Assembly (NCBI GenBank): GCA_028015205.1
Contig: CM051517.1
Span: forward strand, 12,386,501 to 12,450,500
Length of the DNA: 64,000 nucleotides
Direction: 5' to 3'
From: Mytilisepta virgata
Lineage: Eukaryota > Mollusca > Bivalvia > Mytilida > Mytilidae
Part shown: one piece after another, positions 1 through 10,199 of the stretch
Layout: every line of letters begins with the position of its first letter
How positions within the stretch are numbered: the stretch's first letter is position 1
Notes under the pieces: generated by a model
Seen by the model: the letters and a program-made list of their open reading frames with translations, nothing else
Told to the model about the DNA's origin: nothing
The model's database searches: none
Program-made: the position numbers and the translations under genes

Positions 1-2171
1 GCTAGCATGTGTTACTGTTACTTAGTGAGCTACAGGTGTTACTGTTACACAAGGAGCTAGCAGGTGTTATTGTTACTTAGTGAGCTAGCATGTGTTACTG
101 TTACTTAGTGAGTTAGCATGTGTTAGTGTTACGTAGTGAGCTAGCATGTGTTACTGTTACTTAGTGAGCTAGCAGGTGTTACAGTTACTTAGTGAGCTAG
201 CAGATGTTACTGTTACTTAGTGAGTTAGCATGTGTTACTGTTACTTAGTGAGCTAGCAGGTGTTACTGTTACTTAGTGAGCCAGCAAGTGTTACTGTTAC
301 TTAGTGAGCCAGCATGTGTTACTGTTACTTAGTGAGCCAGCAGAATTTACTGTTACTTAGTGAGCTAGCAGGTGTTACTGTTACTTAGTGAGCTAGCAGA
401 TGTTACTGTTACTTAGTGAGCCAGCAGGTGTTACTGTTACTTAGTGAGCCAGCAGGTGTTACTGTTACTTAGTGAGCCAGCAGAATTTACTGTTACTTAG
501 TGAGCTTGCAGGTGTTACTGTTACTTAGTGAGCTTGCAGGTGTTACTGTTACTTAGTGAGCCAGCAGAATTTACTGTTACTTAGTGAGCTTGCAGGTGTT
601 ACTGTTACTTAGTGAGCTTGCAGGTGTTACTGTTACTTAGTGAGCCAGCAGGTGTTACTGTTACTTAGTGAGCTTGCAGGTGTTACTGTTAATTAGTGAG
701 CTAGCAGGTGTAACTGTTACTTAGTGAGCTAGCAGGTGTTTCTGTTACTTAGTGAGCTAGCAGGTGTTTCTGTTACTTAGTGAGCTAGCATGTGTTACTG
801 TTACTTAGTGAGCTAGCAGGTGTTTCTGTTACTTAGTGAGCTAGCATGTGTTACTGTTACTTTGTGAGCTAGCAGGTGTTACTGTTACTTATTGAGCTAG
901 CAGGTGTTATTGTTACTTAGTGAGCTAGCATGTGTTACTGTTACTTAGTGAGTTAGCATGTGTTAGTGTTACTTAGTGAGCTAGCATGTGTTACTGTTAC
1001 ATAGTGAGCTAGCAGGTGTTACGGTTACTTAGTGAGCTAGCAGGTGTTACTGTTACTTAGTGAGCTAGCAGGTGTTAGTGTTACTTAGTGAGCTACAGGT
1101 GTTACTGTTACTAAGTGAGCTAGCAGGTGTCACTGTTACTTAGTGAGCTAGCATGTGTTACTGTTACTTAGTGAGCTAGCAGGTGTTACTGTTACTTAGT
1201 GAGCTAGCAGGTGTTACTGTTACTTAGTGAGCTACAGGTGTCACTGTTACACAAGGAGCTAGCAGGTGTTATTGTTACTTAGTGAGCTAGCATGTGTTAC
1301 TGTTACTTAGTGAGTTAGCATGTGTTAGTGTTACTTAGTGAGCTAGCATGTGTTACTGTTACTTAGTGAGCTAGCAGGTGTTACGGTTACTTAGTGAGCT
1401 AGCAGATGTTACTGTTACTTAGTGAGCTAGCAGATGTTACTGTTACTTAGTGAGCCAGCAGGTGTTACTGTTACTTAGTGAGCTAGCAGTTGTTATTGTT
1501 ACTTAGTGAGCTAGCATGTGTTACTGTTACTTAGTGAGCTAGCAGGTGTTACTGTTACTTAGTGAGCTAGCAGGTGTTACTGTTACTTAGTGAGCTTGCA
1601 GGTGTTACTGTTACTTAGTGAGCTAGCAGGTGTTTCTGTTACTTAGTGAGCTAGCATGTGTTACTGTTACTTCGTGAGCTATCAGGTGTTACTGTTACTT
1701 ATTGAGCTAGCAGGTGTTTCTGTTACTTAGTGAGCTAGCATGTGTTACTGTTACTTCGTGAGCTATCAGGTGTTACTGTTACTTATTGAGCTAGCAGGTG
1801 TTTCTGTTACTTAGTGAGCTAGCATGTGTTACTGTTACTTCGTGAGCTATCAGGTGTTACTGTTACTTATTGAGCTAGCAGGTGTTTCTGTTACTTAGTG
1901 AGCTAGCATGTGTTACTGTTACTTAGTGAGTTAGCATGTGTTAGTGTTACTTAGTGAGCTAGCATGTGTTACTGTTACTTAGTGAGCTAGCAGGTGTTAC
2001 GGTTACTTAGTGAGCTAGCAGATGTTACTATTACTTAGTGAGCTAGCAGGTGTTAGTGTTACTTAGTGAGCTAGCAGGTGTTACTGTTACTTAGTGAGCT
2101 AGCACGACTGTGCTATTGTTACGTAGTGAGCTAGCAGGACTGTGCTACTGTTACGTAGTGAGCTAGCATGT
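1..2171. repeat. 28-bp minisatellite array, intronic
   Basis: About 77 head-to-tail copies of a 28-bp unit that reads roughly GCTAGCAGGTG followed by TTACTGTTACTTAGTGA. Variants are shared between copies (GCTTGC, GCCAGC, AGAATT, TTTCTG, ACACAAGGA). Some variants recur at multiples of 28 bp. The ACACAAGGA variant block at about 29 reappears at about 1231, and an 84-bp trimer carrying TTCGTGAGCTAT occurs three times (1671, 1755, 1839). The array runs off the left edge of the window and stops at a degenerate last unit near 2165. It lies upstream of a NOL6 exon in the same gene, so it is probably intronic. Confidence 0.95.
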
Positions 2172-2355
2172 TAAAAATCTGGCACAGAGTGTCAGTCTAC
2201 TACAACTTCATATTCATATCTCATTCTGATATGCATGTAATAACTGCCAATAATCAGTCCAATCACTGTGTAGACTTTTGACGGGTGAAGATAAGGATTT
2301 AGTGACCTTCCTTTATTTATACAGCTTTCTTAATGTCAGTACATTTTAATTTCAG

Positions 2356-2453
2356 CAATCCATTGACTGGTTTCCAGCGATTTTTGAACTTACTTTGTAC
2401 ACATGACTGGAAGATGTCACCACTTATTGTAAACTTAAATTCAGAACTAAAAG
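2356..2453 (+). CDS. NOL6: NOL6 (Nrap/Utp22) coding exon, 98 nt
   Basis: First visible exon of the C-terminal part of nucleolar protein 6, the animal homologue of yeast Utp22. The protein is part of the small-subunit processome in the nucleolus and acts in early pre-rRNA processing. The exon follows a TTTCAG acceptor and ends before GTATGG. The first base completes a split codon. The exon then reads 32 codons that include PLTGFQRFL, THDWK and PLIVNLN, which match the conserved GF..FL...DWK..PL.VNLN block of the NOL6 C-terminal region. It ends in phase with one G left over, and that G is completed by GA of the exon at 6519. The upstream exons, most of a protein of about 1,100 residues, lie outside the window. 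The ORF start at 2333 is intronic and not a real start. Confidence 0.9.
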
Positions 2454-2786
2454 GTATGGCAAGTCTTGATATATTTATCCACAGTTATGACATGTGTAAT
2501 GAGAAATGTTTTTGGCTAGTTTCTTTTGTGGATATTATTTTTCATGATCTAGTGAAGTTTCTCTGTTTGAAAAATAACAAGTTTACGGTCTTGTTATTTT
2601 CTAGTTGAACACGATGATACCGGTATATGCATTTCATTGTATACTTATATTTGTGGTTCCTTTGTACCAACAAAAACTACAAAAATAGGTACTGTAAATT
2701 CAGAAATTATTGTATGCATTTATTATTTTAAATGTTAGTTATAGGCAAAATAAAAATTTGAGTTTTGATTTAGGTATATCTATTCT
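2454..2786. other. NOL6 intron, no feature seen
   Basis: AT-rich intron sequence directly downstream of the exon donor. I see no coding signal or repeat module before the interspersed element starts at about 2787. Confidence 0.6.
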
Positions 2787-4517
2787 TTTGTCATCACTTG
2801 GCAACCGTCTGTCCGTTCACTTTTCACATTTTAATCTTCTCCTCTGAAACCACTGAGCCGAATAGAATTAAACTTGGCAGGAAGCATCTATGTAAGGTCC
2901 TTTATAAAGTATGCTTATTTCGTCCCAATCAGACAACAAACATGGCCACCATGGGAAATTGTTGTTTCTGATTGGCTGAGTTTTCAAAAACCTTCTCCTC
3001 TGAAACTGCTTGGCCAAACCTGATAGGAAGCATATATGGGAGGTCCTTTATAAAGTTTCCTCCTCATTTCGTCCCAATCGGACTACAAATATAGCCGCCA
3101 TGGGCAGTTCTTGTTTCTGATGGGCTGATATATAAGAATCTTCATCTCTGAAATCGCTTGTTCAAATGGAAAGAAACTTGACAGGAAGCATCTATGGGAG
3201 GTTCTTTACAGAGTTTCCTGATTTCGTCCTGATCGGGGAACAAACATGGCTGTCATGGGCAATTCTTGTTTCTCATTGATTGATTAAAAAATTTTTTTTT
3301 CTCTGGAACTGCTTGGCCAAAACTTTCAGCCAAACTTGACATGAATCATCTATGGAAAGTCTTTTATGAAATTAATTTTTTTTTCATCCTGATTGGACGA
3401 CAAACATTGCTGCCATGGGCATTTCTTTCTGATTGGCTGATATAAAGAAATCTGAAAACCGCTTGGCCAAATGTAACGAAACTTGACAGGAAGCATCTGT
3501 TGGAGGTTTTTTGCAAGGTTTCCTCAGATTGTCCAGATCAGGTGACAAACATGGCTGCCATGGGCAATTCTTGTTTCTGAATGGTTGATTTAAAAAAAAA
3601 AATTTTTCTCTGAAACTGCTGGGCTAAATAGAGCCAAACTTGACAGAAAGTGTCTATGGAAGGTCCTTTATACCTCAAAAAATAAAAAAACAGACATGGC
3701 TGCCACATACAATTCTTGTTTTCTGATTTAAAAAAAATCTTTTCCTCTGAAAGAAACAGCGTGTTTACAGAATAGTCATGATCTATGCAGTGGTCTTTTA
3801 AAAAAGAAAGATACAAATTAAAATACTCCTTCTATTTTAGTGACAGGATTAATTAAAAAATATTGACATATTATTTGCCAAGAAGTATACACATCCAGTG
3901 TACTTACTAGACCACCGGTAATAAGGTATAAAAGAAATAAAAACTTAGGTGAGCTACTGAATAAAGTAGGTTCAATCGCCAGACCTATTATATACCAATT
4001 TAAAACAAATTAAATTGTACAGGACTGAAAACTACAAAAGTTCAAACAGAAATATATTTTCAAGAGAAGACTTCTGATGAGGGTAGTCAGTGGTTCTTAA
4101 ACTATAAGGTCGCATGGAGTCAGGGAGAAATTACGCTAACTTATAACAAAAATCTACAGAACTGCAGAATTGCTTGAAACCAAACATGGCCTGAATGTTC
4201 CTAATATTCATAAGATGCTGACCAAGTGTTTTTACTTTGGTGCCAATCCCTCAGTCAAGATGGCCACGACCAAAGAACTTAGGTTAACATAAGACACTAT
4301 GGGAAATACATGCAAAAATCTTCTGGAGAACTGCTGTATTTTAGAATATGTTGACTTGTAATTAGAAGGACCTTGATGCAGAAAAATTTGGTCCCCACAA
4401 GGCTTACCACACTTCATAATGATGGGGAGAAGTGACTTCTCTGAGGTACATGTACATCAATAAAGATGGCTTTCATGCCAGGTGACCAATACAGGATCAG
4501 CCCTCTGAGCCTCTAGT
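2787..4517 (+). mobile_element. Modular non-autonomous interspersed element
   Basis: Starts with a TTTGTCATCACTTGGCAACC lead-in that recurs, with variation, at 8820 and 21165. It then carries six degenerate modules of about 150 bp. Each has TCTGAAACTGCTTGGCCAAA, ACTTGACAGGAAGCATCTAT, a CATGGCTGCCATGGGCA block and TTCTTGTTTCTGATTGGCTG. A unique stretch (about 3830-4080) separates these from a right end that is also found in the fold-back at 20500-20878. The 3' terminus is a short stem (GATCAG-CCCT-CTGAGC) followed by CTCTAGT. A hairpin followed by CTAGT resembles a Helitron 3' end (inference). No protein is encoded. It lies in a NOL6 intron. Confidence 0.75.
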
Positions 4518-4846
4518 TTGCAATAATTAACACATCGCAGTCATTTCTGATTTAAAAGTATCCTATCAAGTATATTGTGTGTCCCCCATCATTCTGCAAC
4601 AGGTTTCTTCATTTAGAACTCTACAATTTATTAAGATTCTGTACATTTCATATAAGAATTAAGTATATAATTCTGTATATTTCAAATTGCAATTAAGTAT
4701 GTTCCAAAAGTGATCATGGTTCAGACTGATGGAAACAAAACTTACACATATTCAGCAAGGTCAACCTTGTTTGTGATGACATCATATTTTATGTTAAAAT
4801 CAATGGATTGTACACAAAAAATGGAAAATCTGCTCTCATAATTTTT

Positions 4847-6122
4847 GTCTTGCCTGTGACGAAAAGTCGCAGAGGCGAGATATGGGTATTACTTCCCGGC
4901 AGTGGCAAGCGCGGCGTAAACTTTTGTAAAACTTTAATAACTTTGTACATGTAATACCTACAATTATGGTTTATGGTCCACAAGGTAGCTTATCGTATAA
5001 GGTTTGCCGCAATACTTGTCTTGTGACCCTGACCTCATTTTCATGGTTCACTGACTTAGTAAACATGAATTTAAATTCTGCGTCCAAGTTTCGTGGTTAA
5101 ATCCATTTCTCAGCAACTGTAATACGTAGGCCAACCATATTTGGTCTATAGATAGTTCTTAGTGGGTACATGCCAGTCTGACACCTGGCTTGGGACCTTG
5201 ACCTCAATTTCATGCTCATGTGACTTTGTCACTTTTTCGTGGTAAAGTCCGTTTCTCAGAAACTGTAATACCTAGACCCACCGTATTTGGTCAATAGATA
5301 GTTCTTGGTGGGGGCATGTCAGTCTGACACCTGCCTTTTGACCTTGATCTCAATTTCATGGTTGAGTGACCTGCATCACATTTTTGTGGTTAAGTCCATT
5401 ACTCAGAAACATGGATACCTACACCCACCATATTTGGTCAATAGATAGTTCTTGGTGGGTACATGTCATTCTGACACTGGCTTTGGACCTTGACCTCAAT
5501 TTCATGCTTGATTAACTTTGTCATTTTTTCGTGGTTAAGTCCATTTCTCAGAAACTGTAATACCTAGGCCAACCATATTTGGTCTATAGATAGTTCTTGG
5601 TGGGTACATGCCAGTCTGACACTTATCTCTGGACCTTGACCTCAATTTCATGGTTGAATGACTTTCATCCAAGTTTCTTGATGAAGTCCATTTTTCAACA
5701 ACTGTAATACCTAGATCTACTGTATTTGGTCTATTGACAGTTCTTGGTGGCAACATGCCAGTCTGACACTTATCTCTGGACCTTGACCTCAATTTCATGG
5801 TTTTTTTTTTCAGCAACTGTAATACCTAGACACATCTTTGTTTTGTCTGTAGATAGTTCTTAATGGCTACATGCAAGTCTGATACATGTCTCTGGACTTT
5901 GACCTCAATTGCATGCATGAGTAACTTTGTCACATTTTCGAGATTAGATCCATTTCTCAGTAACTTTAATACCTAGACCCACCATATTTGGTCAATAGAT
6001 AGTTCTTAGTGGATACATGTTGGTATAACAGCTGCCTTTTGACCTTGACCTAAATTTCTTTTGCAAAATGTCGGGTATCAGATAATCATTATTCTGTGTC
6101 CATGTGCATCCTCAGGCGAGAC
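4847..6122. mobile_element. Interspersed element with seven ~146-bp modules
   Basis: Bounded by short inverted ends, GTCTTGCCTG at 4847 and CAGGCGAGAC at 6113-6122. The left part has the GACGAAAAGTCGC stem-loop and TAATACCTACAATTA lead-in, also present at 23406. The body repeats the module AACTGTAATACCTAGACCCA / TATTTGGTCAATAGATAGT / TTGACCTCAATTTCATGG. Module starts fall near 5121, 5267, 5414, 5559, 5706, 5821 and 5968, giving spacings of 146, 147, 145, 147, 115 and 147 bp. The 115-bp copy has an internal deletion. There is no coding capacity. It sits in the same NOL6 intron as the previous element. Confidence 0.75.
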
Positions 6123-6518
6123 ATGCAGTGTGTCCACTATTGTTTTTAACCAAGCCTTGGGAAAGACAATAAGTAGGTAGAGTACTTCTCTTTACATTTA
6201 TTTGAAATAAATATTTGAAATATTTGTGAAAAACAACTTGCAGTTGTAAAAAAGACACACAGTAGGTGTAAATATTTGTAAAAATTTCTGATATCTAATA
6301 TCTATCGGTTCCAAGGTAAAAGAAATAATTAGAAACATTTAGGTTTGTACTACATTACATTAAATATAAAAAAAGGAGAACAAATTTTTAAATTTTATTG
6401 TTTGTCTTTGTAAAGCCTCAATATAATGAAGGTAGTGTTAATTTTTTGTTTAATTTATAGATATCAGTTTAGAATATTTGACTTTGTCAAATATTTATTT
6501 GTAATATTTTTTTTATAG
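6123..6518. other. NOL6 intron end, no feature seen
   Basis: AT-rich intronic sequence ending in a long polypyrimidine run and TATAG acceptor at 6518. Nothing else is recognisable. Confidence 0.6.
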
Positions 6519-6730
6519 GAGAGGATTATTCAGAAATCAATTCCAAATTTGCAAAGTCGAGGTCAGGTTTGCCTTTAATATTTATAGCTACACCAAACGA
6601 CAGATTTCAGTCTATCTGGACCAAGAAACAGCCTACAGCTATGATACTACAGAGACTTGTAGCACTAGGCAGGGAATGTTTAAATGTACTGGAAACTAAA
6701 ATGGAAGAGACTTCAGTTTCTGATTTTAAG
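6519..6730 (+). CDS. NOL6: NOL6 coding exon, 212 nt
   Basis: The acceptor TTTTATAG precedes it and the donor GTTTGT follows. The first two bases complete the glycine codon split from the exon at 2356. Seventy codons then follow without a stop, ending SVSDFK in phase 0. Visible conserved pieces are GLPLIFIATPNDR, SIWTKKQPTA and LQRLVALGRECLNVLE. These align by eye with the animal NOL6 segment that reads like P.MVI.TP.D...S.WT...P.A..LQ.LV.L. The residues belong to the C-terminal Nrap domains, which include a degenerate nucleotidyltransferase-like fold. No frameshift is seen, so the exon looks functional. Confidence 0.92.
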
Positions 6731-6906
6731 GTTTGTTTGCAATGTTAGTCTGATAAATTCTACAAAATTAGAATTGACATGATTGTTCTACAGATTAATT
6801 ATTTTGAACTGAAATATATTTTTTTACTGTAAACATTCTTTTATAATTTGAAGATTTGTATTTGATGAACAATAAAATGTAAATGTTCTGTTTTTTGTGA
6901 TTTCAG

Positions 6907-7107
6907 CAAATATTCCGACCACCAATGGAAGATTTTAATTTACTGATACATCTGAAACTAAAACAGATCCCATGTCAGCTTATGGCAGTTGACAGAGTTA
7001 AAGGTGTATTTACTCCAACACTTGGAGATTATTTGGAAGAGCATTATAAGAAATGTCTACCTGTGTATGACTTTGATCCTGTTCAGAGATATTTGCATGA
7101 AATTAAG
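6907..7107 (+). CDS. NOL6: NOL6 coding exon, 201 nt
   Basis: A phase-0 exon of 67 codons between a TGATTTCAG acceptor and a GTATGG donor. It begins QIFRPPMEDFNLLIHLK, contains FTPTLGDYLEEHYKKC and ends with VYDFDPVQRYLHEIK. The FRPP...F..LI.L and Y.DP.Q.YL...K pattern is the conserved C-terminal NOL6 signature. Its last residues continue directly into ELHGDIALFF of the next exon, as expected for the family. The internal ATG at 6925 is not a start. Confidence 0.92.
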
Positions 7108-7339
7108 GTATGGACTGTATTTAAGTATTGTTTTATCTCAGTTCAGATAAAAAGGTAAGTTGTTTTGTTTCTGATTTGTCAAATTAGAACAAGACCAATT
7201 AGATGTCTGGACCTGCATCACATGTAAGAGAATTTTTAGCATCCACTGTTGTCAGTTTCCATAAGACTTAAAGTTATCTACCATTGTAAGATTTATCGTT
7301 GAATGTAGTAGGTTATTCTATATTGATCTTATTAGCAAA

Positions 7340-7800
7340 AAATCAGTTTTATTTTATTTATTTCTCAAATCACCCCAAAAATGGAGGTGTACATATACAA
7401 TTAAATCAGAATAATTGTGTAAAATTTCACAAATGTCAGGTGAAAGGTGTTGGAGTCAGATTACACAAACTAGGTACCCTTCAAACATGATGTGCCTAAA
7501 AAGACTAAGTTCAACAAATGTTAAACTTAACCAAATCACCCGAAAAGGGAATCTTCAATGTGTTCAAAATAAGTGTGAAATATTTTCAGAAGTTTTGGGT
7601 TAATGGTGTTGGAGTTTCAGATTAAATAAACTAGGTACTAGGCACATAGAATTACTATAAAGTTCAACAAATGATAAATTTGACAAATTTTTCTCAAATC
7701 ACTCCATCTTCAAAGTGCAGAATAAGAGTGCAATATTTCAGAAGTGCTGGGTTTTTGGTATTGAAGTTCAGATTACACAAATTAGGTACCCTGTGGTGTG
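7340..7800. repeat. Three degenerate ~155-bp tandem copies in intron
   Basis: Three diverged copies share CAAATCACCCCAAAAATGG-like text, GTGTTGGAGTTCAGATTACA and CAAACTAGGTACC. The AGGTAC landmarks are at about 7472, 7633 and 7784, a spacing of 161 and 151 bp. The copies are old and have no coding capacity. Confidence 0.6.
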
Positions 7801-8649
7801 ACTGATGGATAGATGGAATGACCTGACTCTTAGACCTGCTTCTGACTTTGGTGAAAAAAAAACCTCATGATCAAAGAGAGTGACACTGCAGGACAGAATG
7901 AAAATGTTCTTTTGAAGTTTCCTAATTTTTTCTAGATTAGACAATTTACCTATCGGTCACAGCAAATACTTATTCTTATTGGTTAAATCTGAGGAGGGAT
8001 TATAACATATCAGGGCCTTAATTCTTAAAAAGTGATTGCCATGTATTGGAGGGTAATTATGAAGTTTTCCTTATTTTCTCCATGCAAGACTTATAACTTG
8101 GCAACCATGATCAATTTTAATTTTGGTTGGTAAATTATTTTATTTGATATACATTTGTAAGTTAATATATTCTGTGTAACTCCCATTATCTTTGACAAAT
8201 CTTATTATAATACAACAGAAAATAATACTGTGCAGCATTGATTAAATTGATTAAATTTTGGATAGTATTTATTATTACTAAATATAAATATTTCTGAACA
8301 TTAAATTGTGACAGAATCATGAATTTTATGAACGACAATTTTGTTTTACCAATGGGGTACAAATAGTTTTGTTTATCAAGATAATTTCTTAAACAATTTT
8401 AATTATATGGAGCTGGAGTATCTCTTAAGAGAGGAAAAATACAAAAAAGTATTACAGTAAGTAGTTTGAGATACACAATGGTATTAGAGTTTTTTAAGTG
8501 CAAGATTTCATTGTATGTTGAAATTCAGTGCAATGCTGAAGGAATCATGAATGAAAAGATGATATCCCATAGGGTTTACATCAAATCATAGGAGTACAAA
8601 TGTATGACATTTAAATATCAAACTCACAGTTTAAAATCTATATTTTAAG
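7801..8649. other. NOL6 intron, no feature seen
   Basis: AT-rich intron sequence. I found no repeat module, ORF or RNA-like structure that I can support. It ends at the acceptor TATTTTAAG before 8650. Confidence 0.55.
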
Positions 8650-8751
8650 GAGCTGCATGGAGATATAGCTTTATTTTTCCATGATAAATATGGTGGAAAT
8701 GTAATTGGTGTCCTGTTAAATCCACAGGGATTCCAGCACAAAGACTTTAAG
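8650..8751 (+). CDS. NOL6: NOL6 coding exon, 102 nt
   Basis: A short phase-0 exon of 34 codons, ELHGDIALFFHDKYGG through GFQHKDFK, between a TTTTAAG acceptor and a GTATGG donor. ALFF.D..GG.VIGVL..P..F is a highly characteristic NOL6 C-terminal block. It was too short to stand out as an ORF and is recognised by homology and by the match of phase to both neighbouring exons. The following intron is 5,685 bp long and contains three mobile elements. Confidence 0.92.
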
Positions 8752-8792
8752 GTATGGCATACCCAGGTACTTAGAAATGAAAAAGCCATTTT

Positions 8793-10044
8793 AGCTCACC
8801 TGGCCTATAGGCCATGTGAGTTTATGTCATCACTTTGGGTCTGTCCGTCATCTGTAAACTTTTCACATTTTGCTTTTCTCCTCTGAAACTACTTGGCAGA
8901 TTGTAACCAAACTTGGTAGGAATGATATATGGAAGGACCTCTACAAAATATCCAACGGTTGGAGGAACAACATGGCCACCAGAGGCCATCTTTGATTTTT
9001 ATTGGCCAATTTTCAAAAATCTCCTCTGAAACTACATGATGAAATGTTTTGAAACTTTGCAGGATTGATGACATCAATACCCTCCACAAACAGTCAAATT
9101 TTGGTTGAGATTCATTTGCTCAACTGACAGCTGTGGCTCTTCAAAGTTTCCATTGAAACAATAAGAGAAAGGACTTTTATGTCATTTGCTCAGTAACAAG
9201 TGACAATTGTAACCAAAGTTGGCGAGATTGATGTATGGAAGGATCATTATTAAATTTTCACCTTTGGTTTCGTATGGATGAATAACATGGCTGCCAAAGG
9301 CCATCTTTGATTTTGATTGGCCAATTTTCAAAAATCTAGACTCTGAAACTACATTATGAAATGTTTTGAAACTTTGTAGGATTATTGACAACTATACCCT
9401 GTACAAACGATCCACTTTTGGTTGAAATTCATCCACTTAACCAACGGCTGCGGCTTTTCATAGTTTCCATTGAAACCATAAGAGAAAGGACTTTTATGTC
9501 ATTTGCTCAGGAACTAATGGGTAGATTGTAACCAAAGTTGGCAGGAATGATGTATGGAAGGACCTCTACCAACTTTCAAACTTTGGTTCCAGTTGCATGA
9601 ACAACATGGCTGCCGGTAGCCATCTGATGTTTATTGGGCAATTTTCAAAAATCTTCTCCTCTGAATCTACTTTATGAAATGTTTTGAAACTTTGCAGGAT
9701 TGATGACATATATACCCTCTTTTTGTTAAGAATCACCCACTCAACATATGGCTGCGGCTTTTCATAGTTTCTATTGAAACCATAAGAGAAAGGACTTGTA
9801 TGTCATTTTCTCAGGAACTGATGGGCAGATTGTAACAAAAGTTGGCAGGAATGATGTATGGAAGGACCTCTACCTTTGGTTTCTGTTGGATGAACAACAT
9901 GGCTGCCAGTGGCCATCTTTGATTTTGATTGGCCAATTTTCAAAAATCTGCTTTGAAATTACATTATTAAATGTTAAAAGCCTTGTAGATACAAAAGAGC
10001 TTACATTTTATTTTGGCCTAATAAAAGCCAGGTGAGCCTCTAGT
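8793..10044 (+). mobile_element. Modular interspersed element, ~310-bp modules
   Basis: Begins TAGCTCACCTGGCCTATAGG, an end that recurs at 21141 and, inverted, at 17197. It ends CCAGGTGAGCCTCTAGT at 10044. Between these ends are about four modules with TGTAACCAAAGTTGGCAGGA, GATGTATGGAAGGACCTCTA, AACATGGCTGCCA and GATTTTGATTGGCCAATTTT. The module is a distant relative of the element at 2787. The AGCTCACC start and GGTGAGC end give short terminal inverted repeats. It is non-coding and inserted in the last NOL6 intron. Confidence 0.75.
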
Positions 10045-10199
10045 TGTCAAAAAAAGATAAACAACGGGTTATTTAATGTTTCATTAAGGATATTTCTCAT
10101 ATTTTGATTGACTCTGAACCAAATTTCAATATTTAGGATTTCATTCAGCGTTATCAAATTTTAGTATGGCTCAGCTGAACTGCGGAAAAACTACATGTA

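Noticed and set aside
1..2171. CRISPR-like array
   Set aside because: The repeats are contiguous, with no unique spacers, and the context is a eukaryotic intron.
6925..7158. A 77-codon ORF starting at the ATG at 6925
   Set aside because: It is the internal part of a NOL6 exon (6907-7107) extended past its donor site.
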